DNA of 64,000 nt from Stentor coeruleus (lineage: Eukaryota; Ciliophora; Heterotrichea; Heterotrichida; Stentoridae): positions 1 to 64,000 of the forward strand of contig MPUH01000022.1 in NCBI GenBank assembly GCA_001970955.1, given 5' to 3'. Under the pieces are notes generated by a model, which worked only from the letters and a program-made list of their open reading frames with translations, was not told the DNA's origin and did no database searches. Every line of letters starts with the position of its first letter. The stretch's first letter is position 1. The position numbers were made by a program, and so were the translations under genes. Below, piece after piece: positions 10,404-20,859 of this stretch.

Positions 10404-12266
10404 CTACACCTCAATATCCTTACGTGGTATAGGCTTACAAGCTCTAATCACATCATCTTGTGTACTTCCCGTAAAATTAATAAGCTTAAGTATAGAATCG
10501 CTATATCCGCTTATAATCAAATTCCTATAATCATTTTCAAACTCAGCACCCAAAGTCCTCCCATATCCAGCTAAGTCAACTAAAATATACCTGAGATTAG
10601 GATTAATTTTATCCCTATACTCCTTGACAATTTCAAAACTTGTAAGTTGATGAGTCATTCTAAACCTTTCAGGACCTAATTCACTTAGCATCATATCAGT
10701 GAAAATTATCAAATTATCAATCCATACCTTATCCCGAATGATATCTTCAAACCAATCAAAAGGAAAATCACTTCCCCCACCTAATTGTGTTGACAACTCA
10801 TTCATTTGCTCAAGAAGGTCAAAAATATTATCTCCTTGAACTTCAGCTTTAAGCCAACATTTAAGTGATTTTTCTGGTTTTGGACTTGAAAGTAAATATA
10901 ATTCACAAGATTCACATACATGTCTAAGCATCAACCCAAATAAAAACCCAACATCTTGACATCTTTGAATACTTCCTATATTGTTACATGATATATTCTG
11001 ACTCATAGATCCTGAACAATCACAAAATATTACAGAATGTCCACGGATAGGATTAACATTCATCGCTGTAGCAAGTTTAATAGCTTCATCAATGGCATCT
11101 TTGTATTTTTCAAGTAAAGATTCAGTCGGCATTATTTTAGGGATAATTATTTTAGACTTACTTTTAGGTTTTATATTTTCATTTCCTATTAAGCGTTTAT
11201 CTCTTCTTCGACAAGTGTTTTCTTTTACTTGTTGAGAAGCTGTAGTACTTATTATATTATCTTCATTCATATTAAATATAAAATTATCAGCAAGTTCAGG
11301 TGGGATAAAATCTGGGTTATCTTTAAGTTTTTGTAGATAACTTAAATCAATTTTAATACTTTCATAAGCTGATAAAAACCTAAAAGGGAATAACCTTGAA
11401 TTAGAAATCACATCAGGGTTTTTAAGTTTACTAATAATCTTATTATGAGTCTCTTCATCTACACCTGTCAAAAGAAGATTCCTTAAATTCCTAAGTGTAG
11501 CCATAAAAGGCAGCTTATTGCTTTTGATTAATTCTTCCCAACATTCAGCTTTATTTCCTTGGGCGCTTATAATTGTTTCCCATGTAATTGGTGTTGGGAT
11601 TTTCATACGTTTACCAGCCATGTTTGAATCGAAATCCTCAGTATCAGCAAAGTTTGTTTTAAGAAACTCGTCTATAGTGTTTGGGTATTTTTTACCAATA
11701 ATAGATGCGACAACTATACTTGGATGCTTGATATGACAGAGTTTTACAAGAAGTTTCATTGTAATAATTTTTTTTGATTGATTATTTTTGACAAGAAGTC
11801 TTTTTCTTTTACCTTCTGAACAGTATTTTCCTAATTGATATATGGAAAAATCACGAAACTTTCTTTTAATTAGAGTTTGAAGGAAGCTAGGAAATATTGG
11901 GCGTATGGTGCTACCTGTTAAGAGTTGATATTGCTGGACAAAATCTAATAGGTCTGATGGAAGATTTATGATGAAAGGGAAAAAACTGTAAAGAAAAGGT
12001 CGACATAGAGGTTTAGATGCACACCAAGCTGCAAGAAAATTGGAAGTTGATCGGAGGTTAAGTTCGTTACGAGAATAGTAAGCGAGTTTTACTATGAACT
12101 CTGGCTCTATAGCATAAACTTCATCTAAGTCTTGGAGAATATTGATTAATCTTTCTTCTGATGTTTCATAGAAATTAGGCTCTAATTGCATGAATGTTGC
12201 TATCCTCATAACTAACCTTTTGAAAGGATTTTCGCTTACAGAACCAATCAGGTCACATATTTCCAT
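10404..12266 (-). CDS. TROVE plus vWA RNA-binding protein (Ro60/TEP1 type)
   Basis: Likely ring-shaped RNA-binding protein of the Ro60/TEP1 group. Ro60 binds Y RNAs and misfolded small RNAs; the TEP1/p80 branch is associated with telomerase and vaults. The N-terminal 380 residues look like a helical TROVE repeat domain (for example NPFKRLVMRIATFM, FIVKLAYYSRNELNLRSTSNFLAAW and KLPFMATLRNLRNLL). The last 220 residues are a von Willebrand A domain with a MIDAS motif CDCSGSMS; its first Asp is residue 416 from the chosen start. I start at the ATG at 12266 (MEICDLIG) rather than an in-frame ATG 29 codons earlier, because the upstream stretch codes an unlikely hydrophobic leader and reads like 5' leader sequence. 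The predicted length is 620 residues; animal Ro60 is about 540. Ro60 and TEP1 cannot be separated by eye. Confidence 0.85.
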   Translation of the reverse strand: MEICDLIGSVSENPFKRLVMRIATFMQLEPNFYETSEERLINILQDLDEVYAIEPEFIVKLAYYSRNELNLRSTSNFLAAWCASKPLCRPFLYSFFPFIINLPSDLLDFVQQYQLLTGSTIRPIFPSFLQTLIKRKFRDFSIYQLGKYCSEGKRKRLLVKNNQSKKIITMKLLVKLCHIKHPSIVVASIIGKKYPNTIDEFLKTNFADTEDFDSNMAGKRMKIPTPITWETIISAQGNKAECWEELIKSNKLPFMATLRNLRNLLLTGVDEETHNKIISKLKNPDVISNSRLFPFRFLSAYESIKIDLSYLQKLKDNPDFIPPELADNFIFNMNEDNIISTTASQQVKENTCRRRDKRLIGNENIKPKSKSKIIIPKIMPTESLLEKYKDAIDEAIKLATAMNVNPIRGHSVIFCDCSGSMSQNISCNNIGSIQRCQDVGFLFGLMLRHVCESCELYLLSSPKPEKSLKCWLKAEVQGDNIFDLLEQMNELSTQLGGGSDFPFDWFEDIIRDKVWIDNLIIFTDMMLSELGPERFRMTHQLTSFEIVKEYRDKINPNLRYILVDLAGYGRTLGAEFENDYRNLIISGYSDSILKLINFTGSTQDDVIRACKPIPRKDIEV

Positions 12267-12893
12267 TTTATAGTAATTTATCTTTTTTTGTTTAATCCTA
12301 AATATTATGTATATATAAAAACCTAAACAATAAGAAAATGATATATATAACATTGTTTGAACTCTATTTCCAATATTAAATAGCTTTCTTAAAATTTAAA
12401 AAAAATTTAAATTTACAAGGTTTTTAATATTTAATCTTTATGAATGAAAATGAAAATAAAAATACTCTTATAATTAACAAACATGATTTTTTTTCTCAAT
12501 ATTTGATTGACCTATGTGAGATATATTATTGTCATACTTAATAAACCAAATAATATATCTAAAAAAAATCCTCAAAGCCCAAATGAACTTTTATATACAA
12601 CTTATATCTAAAAATCATCAATTTACATAAATAAACAGTTTTATTATACCACAAATTCCCTATCATATCCTCTGACCAAAATTGACGAAATTAAATCTTG
12701 ACCATTTAGGCTGATTTAAATTTTCCAATTAAATACCATTTACAAAAGAAATCCTCTAATAATTGTAATATCTTAAAGAAAGTGTTAAACTATTATACAA
12801 TTTTATATTAAGATCAGATAAAATTCAATATCTTACTTAAGGCTATTATGATTAATTTATGAATTTGGCACTTTATTATTAAATAAGACAAAT
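12267..12893. other. Divergent intergenic region, no gene seen
   Basis: About 630 bases between the divergently transcribed TROVE and cNBD genes, so it should hold both promoters. It is strongly AT-rich with A- and T-runs. I see no ORF, RNA or repeat in it. Confidence 0.55.
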
Positions 12894-14180
12894 ATGAGTG
12901 TAGACAGTAAACAAGCAGCGATTAAGTACTTGTCCATACCCCCAGAGGCTAGGACTTTAGAAGATGTTAATGCGATTTATGAACTAACTAAGCATGTTGA
13001 ATTTTTTTACAAAACTCTTCAAGATGATGGGAAAATCCACAGGGCATGCTGCAAACTCATGACTTATGAGCAATTTAATCCAGGTGATACTATAGTTACT
13101 TATGGTGATGTTGGTGATAAATTCTATATAATCTTAACTGGAGAACTCTCAGTAATAGTCCCAATCTTCACAGATACCCAAGACCAAATAAACAAAGAGA
13201 TGAAAGAAGTTCGAATCTTAAGTGATGGAAATTCGTTCGGTGAATTAGCTCTAATTCGAGGTGGTTTAAGAGCAGCAACTATCAAAGCTAAAACCCTCTC
13301 AACACTAGTCGTGCTAAAGAAAAACGACTTCAAAAAAACCTTATCATACATTACAGAAAAAAAGATCAACGAAAAAGTTGAAGCACTTAAAAAAATACCT
13401 CTCTTTTCAACAATCAGCCACTTGGAGCTTCAAAAACTGTCATATTATTTCTCAGAAGTAAAGTATTATAAAGGTCAGATTGTTTATAGAGAAAAAACTC
13501 CTTCAGATACGCTTTATTTTATAAAATCAGGGGATTTCAAACTTACAAAAGCAGAATATGACCATCATGAGCCATATGGATTAAAAATCCCAAATATAAA
13601 TAATAACAGAATAAAAACCCAAAGAACATTAACAAAAAAAGCTACCGATCTTCAGATTGTCATAAAAGGGGATAATGAGTCACTTGGATATGAAGAGATG
13701 GTCGAAAAAGATATCTTTTATAAAACAACATGCACTTGTATTTCTACTGTTGGAGTTGTTTATAGTATAAGTTTTACTCATTTTAGACAGAGAATCAGAA
13801 ATCCTTATTGTTGGAAAATTATTAATGAAAAGATCAAGATTGATAAAATAAACTACACAGAAAGGATTAGGAATTTACAAAGCGTTGAGAATCTTAAGGA
13901 AGAGTTTATGTTTAAAAAACCTAAATACGAACCTTTTTGCATGACTCAAAAAAGTGAAGTACTTAGAAAGTATAGCCCTGTACGAGATATACTTGAAAAT
14001 AATATACTTTTAGCTCCGACTATAAGAAATGTAGAAACTTGCAAAAATCTGGTATATAAACTGAGATTTGGATCAATTGATAAAACTATACCTAAGCCAA
14101 AAAGACAAACTCATAGTATTATAGGGAGTTTTATAACCCGAAGTTCCATGCATTCATCAGATCTTAGACATGCATTATAA
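12894..14180 (+). CDS. Two-cNBD cyclic nucleotide-binding protein without kinase domain
   Basis: 428 residues with two cyclic nucleotide-binding domains and no catalytic domain. The first (about 45-155) has a complete phosphate-binding cassette, FGELALIRGGLRAAT, with the Glu and Arg that hold the cyclic phosphate and ribose. The second (about 165-310) keeps the beta-roll (FSTISHLELQKLSYYF, then KGQIVYREKTPSDTLYFIKSG) but has a long insertion with a basic stretch and no recognisable cassette, so it probably does not bind nucleotide. The C-terminal 100 residues are basic and unrecognised. The domain order resembles a PKA or PKG regulatory part. It lies 5' of two PKG-like genes on the same strand, which suggests shared signalling, but no direct link is shown by the sequence. 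Confidence 0.85.
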   Translation: MSVDSKQAAIKYLSIPPEARTLEDVNAIYELTKHVEFFYKTLQDDGKIHRACCKLMTYEQFNPGDTIVTYGDVGDKFYIILTGELSVIVPIFTDTQDQINKEMKEVRILSDGNSFGELALIRGGLRAATIKAKTLSTLVVLKKNDFKKTLSYITEKKINEKVEALKKIPLFSTISHLELQKLSYYFSEVKYYKGQIVYREKTPSDTLYFIKSGDFKLTKAEYDHHEPYGLKIPNINNNRIKTQRTLTKKATDLQIVIKGDNESLGYEEMVEKDIFYKTTCTCISTVGVVYSISFTHFRQRIRNPYCWKIINEKIKIDKINYTERIRNLQSVENLKEEFMFKKPKYEPFCMTQKSEVLRKYSPVRDILENNILLAPTIRNVETCKNLVYKLRFGSIDKTIPKPKRQTHSIIGSFITRSSMHSSDLRHAL

Positions 14181-14404
14181 GTTGTATTAAAAACCTAATA
14201 TAAACCTTATAAACATATTTTTATATATAATTCAAATTATATTCATATAGCTTTAGCTTAGAAATTATTCTCAAAGAGAAGGTTAATAATATTTATTAAA
14301 GATTTTTCAATGTATAAATTCAAATAAAAAACTTGAATTTACCCTAATAAAAATTTTACTAAGTCTTAAGCTTTATTCTTTAGTAAATGTGTTTATAAAA
14401 AATC

Positions 14405-16966
14405 ATGGGTGCTAAATGTTTAGGAAGAAGTAAAGATTCTGAAACCATTATGTTGTCATCAACTGAAAAGGATTTTGAATCGAATAAAAATACAGAAGAA
14501 ATGAAAGAACTAATTTTCCTTACAAACGAAGAATTGAATGATTCAGCTAAGAAGTTCATTTTTAAAGCACTTAAAAGTAATCATTTGTTTAAAGAAATTA
14601 CAACTGAAGATATAGGTTTATTATACAAAACACTACAGATGTGTGTTGTAGAAGCTAAGAAATTTATTTTCCAACAAGGTCAGCCAGGTTCGTTATTCTT
14701 TATCATTAATTCTGGAATGGTAGAAATTCAAGTAGATGGGCACAAAAGAGAAGTCTTAACAAAAGAAAGCTGCTTTGGTGAAACATCATTATTAGGGGAT
14801 TCTAATAGAAAATCATCTGCAATGGCTCTATCAAAATGCTCATTTTGGGTACTAGGAAGACAAAAATTCATGGAAGTCCTTAAAAAAATCTTATCCCGCA
14901 ACTACGACAAAATCCGTAAAGTAATTTCAAAAGCATCATTTTTTTCTTCATTAGCTGAAAACTACAAAGACCTTCTAGCAAAAGTTTCCATCTTACACCG
15001 ATACAATGATGGGGAAACTATTATCTACGAAGGTGATGACGGGAATTTATTATTCATCTTAAATTTCGGGACAATAGTTTTCATGAGAAATTCCCAAGAA
15101 TTAATTCGTATATCAAACGAAGGTGTTGTCTTTGGAGAAAGTTGCCTATTAACAGGTTTTAAAAGAACTGCATCATGTGTTTCATATGGGACATCAGAAA
15201 TTTTATCAATAGATCAGAAAAGTTTACAAAAAATATTTGGAAATGGGTATAAAGATATATTACTAAAAACTATAGCTAAACATTCTATATTAACAGATCC
15301 TCATCTAAGCCTTTTGAGTAAAAATAGTATTGTTACAATTTCTGATAGTATGAAATGGGTGAATTTTTCTAATGGGTCTTTAGTGCTATCGAGAAATTAT
15401 ACAAAAAATATGCTAAAAATTGTTTGTGTTGGGAATATAATATCAAATGGTCCATCAAAAATAAAATTACCAGCATATCAAGTGATTGGGTTTAATAATA
15501 AAAATGAACGGGCATTGAAATCTGAAGATTATACAGCAGGTGGGAATACTATAATTGGGGAATTGGAAAATACTGAAGTTGAGAAAATTATAGGGATTAA
15601 GTCAGAAAACCTTTTTGAGTATTTGGAAACATTGAAGTTTATGAAAAAAACTAGTATTTTCAAACAGTTTTCATTAGAAAGCATAAGAAAAATATGTGAA
15701 GGTATGAGTAAGGCTAAATATAAAAAGCAGTCAATGATATTTGATATAGGTTCACTTAGTGATAGTATTATGATTGTCAAATCGGGGATTGTAGAGATTG
15801 TTAAAGATAATAAACCTTTAAGGCTTATAGGAAAATATGATAGTTTTGGAGAAAGGACTATGAGAGAAAAGCATAGATCAGCTTCAGCTTTTACTAATGG
15901 TGGATGTGAACTTTTTGTTATTTCTAAAGACTTATTACTAGATTTACCTGATAATCGTTATTTAAAATCTGAACTGGATAGGAAAAAGTACTATCAAAAA
16001 GAACTGAAATACGAGGATTTAGAAGTTGTAAGTAAATTATCAGAAATGGAACCAGGACGTCAGCGATATTGTGCAAAGAATTTACTTGATGATTATGTAT
16101 ATGAGATTATAATAATCCCTAAATACAGACTTAATGATTATGATGAATGTATGAAACTAGTCCGAGAAAAAGAAATACTTTTACAACTTGATCATAGTCT
16201 GATTGTAAAAATGGTTTCATCAGGAAAAGCTGATCGTTTTGTGTATTTTATAAGAGAATATATCAAAGGTGCAACTTTAAATTCAATAATCCCATCAGCT
16301 GAGGAATATAGTAAAATCATCACATTGTATTTAAGTTCTGTATTAGAATATCTTCATGAAAAAGGTATAGTCTATAGAGAAATCAACCCTGATAACATAA
16401 TTATAGGCAAAAATGGTCTACCTTATTTATACAATTTTAAAAACGCTAAAGTTATTACTGAGAGGACACAAACAAAAGTTGGTAATCCATTTTATATGGC
16501 CCCTGAGATGATTCAAGGTAAAAACTATACAAAAAATATCGACTATTGGAGTTTAGGTGTTGTTTTATATGAAATGATCTATGGGATTTTACCTTTTAAT
16601 ATCAACTCTGAAGATCAACCTCTTGCAATTTGCGATAAAATTGTCAATGGGAATTTGACCTTCCCACAAAATACTTTTGAATCTGCTAATCAAGTTATAA
16701 GTAAATTATTAACAACAAGTAAAGAAAGAATTGATAGTGAAGGGATAAAAAGACATTCTTGGATGAGTAATATTGAATGGGAAAAATTGATTAATATGGA
16801 TGTAGCAAATGATGAGTTTCCAAAGATTAATACTGAAATTGTGAGAATGAATACTGGTGCTACTACAGAAATATCTATTTTATTCAAGGTAAATGTTATT
16901 TAGAATATATCTAATTATAGTATCCAAAATGAAGTTAAGAAATTTGATTGGGGCAATTACTTTTAG
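14405..16966 (+). CDS. PKG-like protein with four cNBD-type domains and a pseudokinase
   Basis: An 848-residue protein built like a protozoan cGMP-dependent kinase. MGAKCLG at the N terminus fits myristoylation at Gly2 and palmitoylation at Cys5, so membrane anchoring is likely. Cyclic nucleotide domains lie at about 55-165 (FGE at 124), 175-290 (FGE at 243) and 410-515 (FGE at 481), with a degenerate one at about 295-395. The kinase fold (about 545-800) keeps the alpha-C Glu588, APE-type MAPEMI and DYWSLGVVLYE. However, the VAIK lysine is Ile569, the HRD motif is Y-R-E (657-659) with Asn661 for the catalytic-loop Lys, and DFG is N-F-K (677-679). It should therefore be catalytically dead. A 15-base intron (GTAAATGTTATTTAG, 16889-16903) precedes a last exon ending FDWGNYF, like the normal PKG tail. 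The tandem neighbour is a paralogue. Confidence 0.88.
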
Positions 16967-17001
16967 TGTTTATAAATAGAGTAATTTAAATTTTATAAAC
17001 A

Positions 17002-19572
17002 ATGGGGAAATGTATGGCTAAACCTGTTGAAGTTACTTCTACAACTACAACTACAGGGTCGATAAAAGAAGAAAAGAAATATGATAATATGATAGAATTT
17101 GATCAGTTAACAGTAGAAAAGGAAGTTCATTTAGATCATGAGATGAAGAAATCAGTTTTTAATGCATTACTGAAAAATCGAATATTTCGTGGGTTGACTA
17201 TTGAGAATTTTGAAGTGATTTTTAAAAAACTTATGCTTGTCAGTGCTGAACGGGGTCAGTTTGTTGTCACTCAAGGGAAAATTGGCTCGTTTATGTTTTT
17301 AATTTCCTCTGGTAAAGCTGAAGTTATCGTTAACAATTATAAGAAGAATTTTTTATCTAAATTCGATATCTTTGGAGAATCAGCTTTACTTTCAAGTTCT
17401 CCACGTAAATTTTCTATTAAAGCATTAGATGAATGCTCGTTTTGGGTACTTAGTCAGCAAGACTACTTTTATTCTTTGAAAAAAATATTTTCCCGAAACT
17501 ATGATAAATATCGTCAAATCATATCAAATTCATGTTTTTTTTCTGTTTTCCCTGATAACCTAAAAGATAAAATCACTAAACTGGCGGTGCTTCACAAATT
17601 TAAAGACTCTGAAAAAATTATAAACGAAGGTGATGAAGGGGATATTCTTTTTTTACTGAAAAGTGGATGTGTCATTCTCAAAAAAAAAGGAAAAGAAATT
17701 TTAAGATATTCTAACCCTGGAGACATGTTTGGAGAAGGGGCTTTACTTACTGGGTCAAAAAGAGCTGCAACTTGTATATCATTTGGAAATACTGAGCTTA
17801 TTTCTTTAAATATTGACAATATGGAAAAAGTGTTTGGGGAGGACTACAAAAACATTTTACTTAAAAACATAGCCAAAAACTCTATAATGACAGATCCAAA
17901 TTTGTATTTTCTCTCAAAGGAAAACGCTATTGCGATATCTGAAAATTTAGAATGGTATACTTTTGATAATAGTCAAGTTGTAATGCCATCATATTATAAG
18001 AAAAATACTATGCTTATAATTGTATGTGCAGGCAATCTTATAACAAATGGGGAATTTACACACATAATTCCATCTTATGAAGTCATAGGTTTTAATAATG
18101 AAAATGAAAATAACTTGAAACCACAAGATTATCTTTCTAAAGGTAAAACAATAATAGGACAAATAAATAAAGAAAACCTTGATAGAGTCCTTGGAACTAG
18201 TACTGAAGATCTTTTTGACTCATTAGACCGTGTTAAGTTTCTAAAAAAAGCTAGTATTTTCCGTACACTTTCCTTAGACTCAATATCTTTAATCTCTTTA
18301 AAAATGAAAAAACATAAATACAAAGCTGGATATAAAATTTTTGAAACAGGTTCAGAAGCTTCATGCATTTATATAGTAAAATCAGGAATTGTAGAGATAC
18401 TTTCTGATTCAAAAATAGTTAGAATAGTAAGTGTTAATGAAAGTTTTGGAGAAAGGTGTATTCGTCAAACAATCCGAAGTGCAACTGCTTATTGTAAATC
18501 TAATTCAGAAATTTATACAATAAACAGAGAAGATATAATAACTTTACCTGAAATAAAAACACTTGAAACTGAGTTAAATAGAAGAAAATATTATCAAACT
18601 GATTTAGAATTAAGCGAAATGCATATAGAAAATGAAATTAAATCTAATACTAACAAAAGAAAAAAGTATTGTATTAAAAAACAAAACAAAAAAACCCTTT
18701 ACAACCTTGTTATTATCCCTAAGAACTCTTTAGAAACCCCAATCGACTGTTACGCTTTAACAGCAGAAAAAGAAATCATGTTACAAATCGAACATAGACA
18801 AATAATAAAATTAGTCACAACAAAACATGATGAAAATAATGTGTATTTCATAACAGAACATATAAAAGGTAAATATTTAAAAAATCTTCTTCCTTTAGAT
18901 GAAAACTATTTGAAAATATTTACACTTTATTTAGTTTCTGTATTAGAATATCTACATGATAAAAATATTATATTTAGAAATTTATGTTCAGATAATATTA
19001 TAATTTCAGCTAATGGCCTTCCATTTTTAGAAGATTTTTCTAAATCTAAGATTATTAATGGAAGAACTTATACAAGAATAGGTAGTCCATATTATATGTC
19101 ACCTGAAATGATAATGGGAAGAGGGTATACAAAATCTACTGATTACTGGTCACTTGGAGTTGTGCTTTTTGAAGCTTCATATGGGTATATGCCTTTTAAT
19201 ATAAAAGATACTGATGAAATAATTGTGACTTATGAGAAAATTTTGAATTTTAATCATGGGTTTATGAAAATCAAATCAGATACTTTTAATGATTTACTTA
19301 AAATGCTTATGGAAGAAAGTGATATTAGGTATGGGTGTGAAGGTGTTAGAAAATGTAATTGGCTACATAATGTTAATTGGGATAGGATAAATACTAACCC
19401 TCTTGAAGGGTATGAAAATGAGAAATTTAGAATAATGAAACTTAATATTAGTGTTAAACGTAAACAAGAAATTATTGTTGGGGATATCATGAATGTAAGT
19501 TATATTTAGATTAAAAATTTAATGCCGGTAATACAGGAAATAGCTGATTTTCCTTGGGATAAATATTTTTAA
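17002..19572 (+). CDS. Second PKG-like protein with a pseudokinase (tandem paralogue)
   Basis: 851 residues, collinear with the preceding gene and starting 35 bases after its stop. MGKCMAK offers Gly2 and Cys4 for dual acylation, followed by a Thr run coded by an ACA-type microsatellite. Cyclic nucleotide domains show FGE at 124, 243 and 482, with GSKRAAT and IRSAT cassettes nearby, plus a degenerate third domain. The kinase fold keeps MSPEMI and DYWSLGVVLFE, but the VAIK lysine position is Val570, the catalytic loop reads F-R-N-L-C-S-D-N (658-665; Asn replaces the catalytic Asp and Cys the Lys) and DFG is D-F-S (678-680). The inactivating changes differ from those in the neighbour. The 15-base intron GTAAGTTATATTTAG (19495-19509) sits at the same place and the last exon ends FPWDKYF. 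The two probably arose by tandem duplication and serve as cyclic-nucleotide sensors or scaffolds. Confidence 0.88.
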
Positions 19573-19707
19573 GATTAGTAATTATAAGAATTTAAAAGTT
19601 GGTGGTTTTTATAGAAGTGATTATATATGAGTATTTTAGTTTATGTAAAAGTTTATATAGGATAAAGTAAGATGAAGGATTTTATATTTTATTATTATAA
19701 ACTACTT

Positions 19708-20475
19708 ATGAGTTTGTTTGTGGGAAATATTTCTGAAAAGGTGAGTAAAGAACTCTTAAAAAAGGAATTCTTAAATTTTGGTGACTGTGTAGTAGTGCAT
19801 TTTGTACTGGATATCTAGGGAAAATTTGCCTTTATTGAATATCAAAGAGACGTTGAAGCTAAAAATGCTTTGCTTGCATGGAATGGATGCAAGTTGTTTG
19901 GGAATATCTTACATATAGAAATATCAAAATCGCCAATTTCAAATATTTGTGATGTTCCTAAAACAAAATCTATTTCTCCAGACTTATTTAATTCAAATAG
20001 ATCAGAAAGTACAGCAGCAGCCTCAGATACTTTGCAAATATCATTTTCTCCTATAGATTTATTATCAAATTATAATTTCGCGTCACTTTCTCCATCAGTT
20101 GAGTGCTCAGATAAACCAATATCACCAAATAATTTCGGAATAGAAAAATCTGAGAAAATTTTAAAGAGTGTGTATACACAAACATCAGAACTTGATACAA
20201 AAATAAGTGAATCTAATCATAAAATAGATAAAAAACCATCAAATAGAGGTAGGAAGAAAAAAGATTCAATCTATATAAATCCTATTCAAGAAATAGGAAA
20301 TAATCAACTTGAAGGTTATGGAAGTATTTTTACTATAGTTAGAATTAACAAAAAGTCTAATGAAAATACTACTGTGAGATGTGAAATCTGCGATCGAGAG
20401 TTTAGAAAAAAATCTATTCGGTCTCATGTGATATCTATATTACACCAGGCGAAAGTGACTAATAAAGATAAATAA
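19708..20475 (+). CDS. RRM plus single C2H2 zinc-finger protein, two exons
   Basis: 250 residues. Exon 1 (19708-19803) starts MSLFVGNISEKV, an RNP2-type strand. A 15-base intron (GTACTGGATATCTAG, 19804-19818) is removed in phase 0. Exon 2 continues with GKFAFIEYQ, the RNP1 motif of an RNA-recognition motif, then AKNALLAWNGCKLFGNILHIEIS, completing the RRM at about residues 2-70. The middle (75-205) is Ser-rich and disordered, with a basic RGRKKK patch that could be a nuclear signal. The C terminus has one zinc finger, C-x2-C-x11-H-x5-H (CEICDREFRKKSIRSH...H). RRM plus a terminal zinc finger suggests a pre-mRNA or mRNA-binding role. Without the intron the gene would lose its start and half of the RRM. 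It lies 135 bases after the second PKG-like gene. Confidence 0.85.
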
Positions 20476-20859
20476 AATGATAACTTGTTTAAAAGTTAAA
20501 CAATTTGCCCAATTTAAGTCATTTTGAAATGGCTTGTCAATAGATATAAATTTAAGAAAATAGTTTAGGTTGATACAATTTTTATGTGACCTAGAAATAA
20601 GTAAAAAGTAGCTGGTTATAATTGATTAAGTCTAAGGTTTTATCAATAATATTTGTATAAATTATAACAAATAGGTTATGAAGGTAATAAATTCATAGTC
20701 ATTTGAATGCATAACAAAAATCTTCATCCTATAAAAAATATGCCTTATCACCATTTGAATTATATTAATTCTTAATCCTAATTCATCTAACCAATTTACC
20801 AACAAAAAATTCAAAATTTACCTTCAAAGTTCCAAAAGGAAACTAACTAATTATTTATA
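20476..20859. other. Intergenic, no gene seen
   Basis: About 384 bases between two + strand genes. The first half is G-biased and the second half C-biased on the + strand, the usual change from 3' to 5' flank. Nothing else is visible. Confidence 0.55.

Noticed and set aside
12267-12353. N-terminal hydrophobic extension of the TROVE protein
   Set aside because: The 29 extra codons look like AT-rich leader read through; the downstream ATG gives a normal start for this family.
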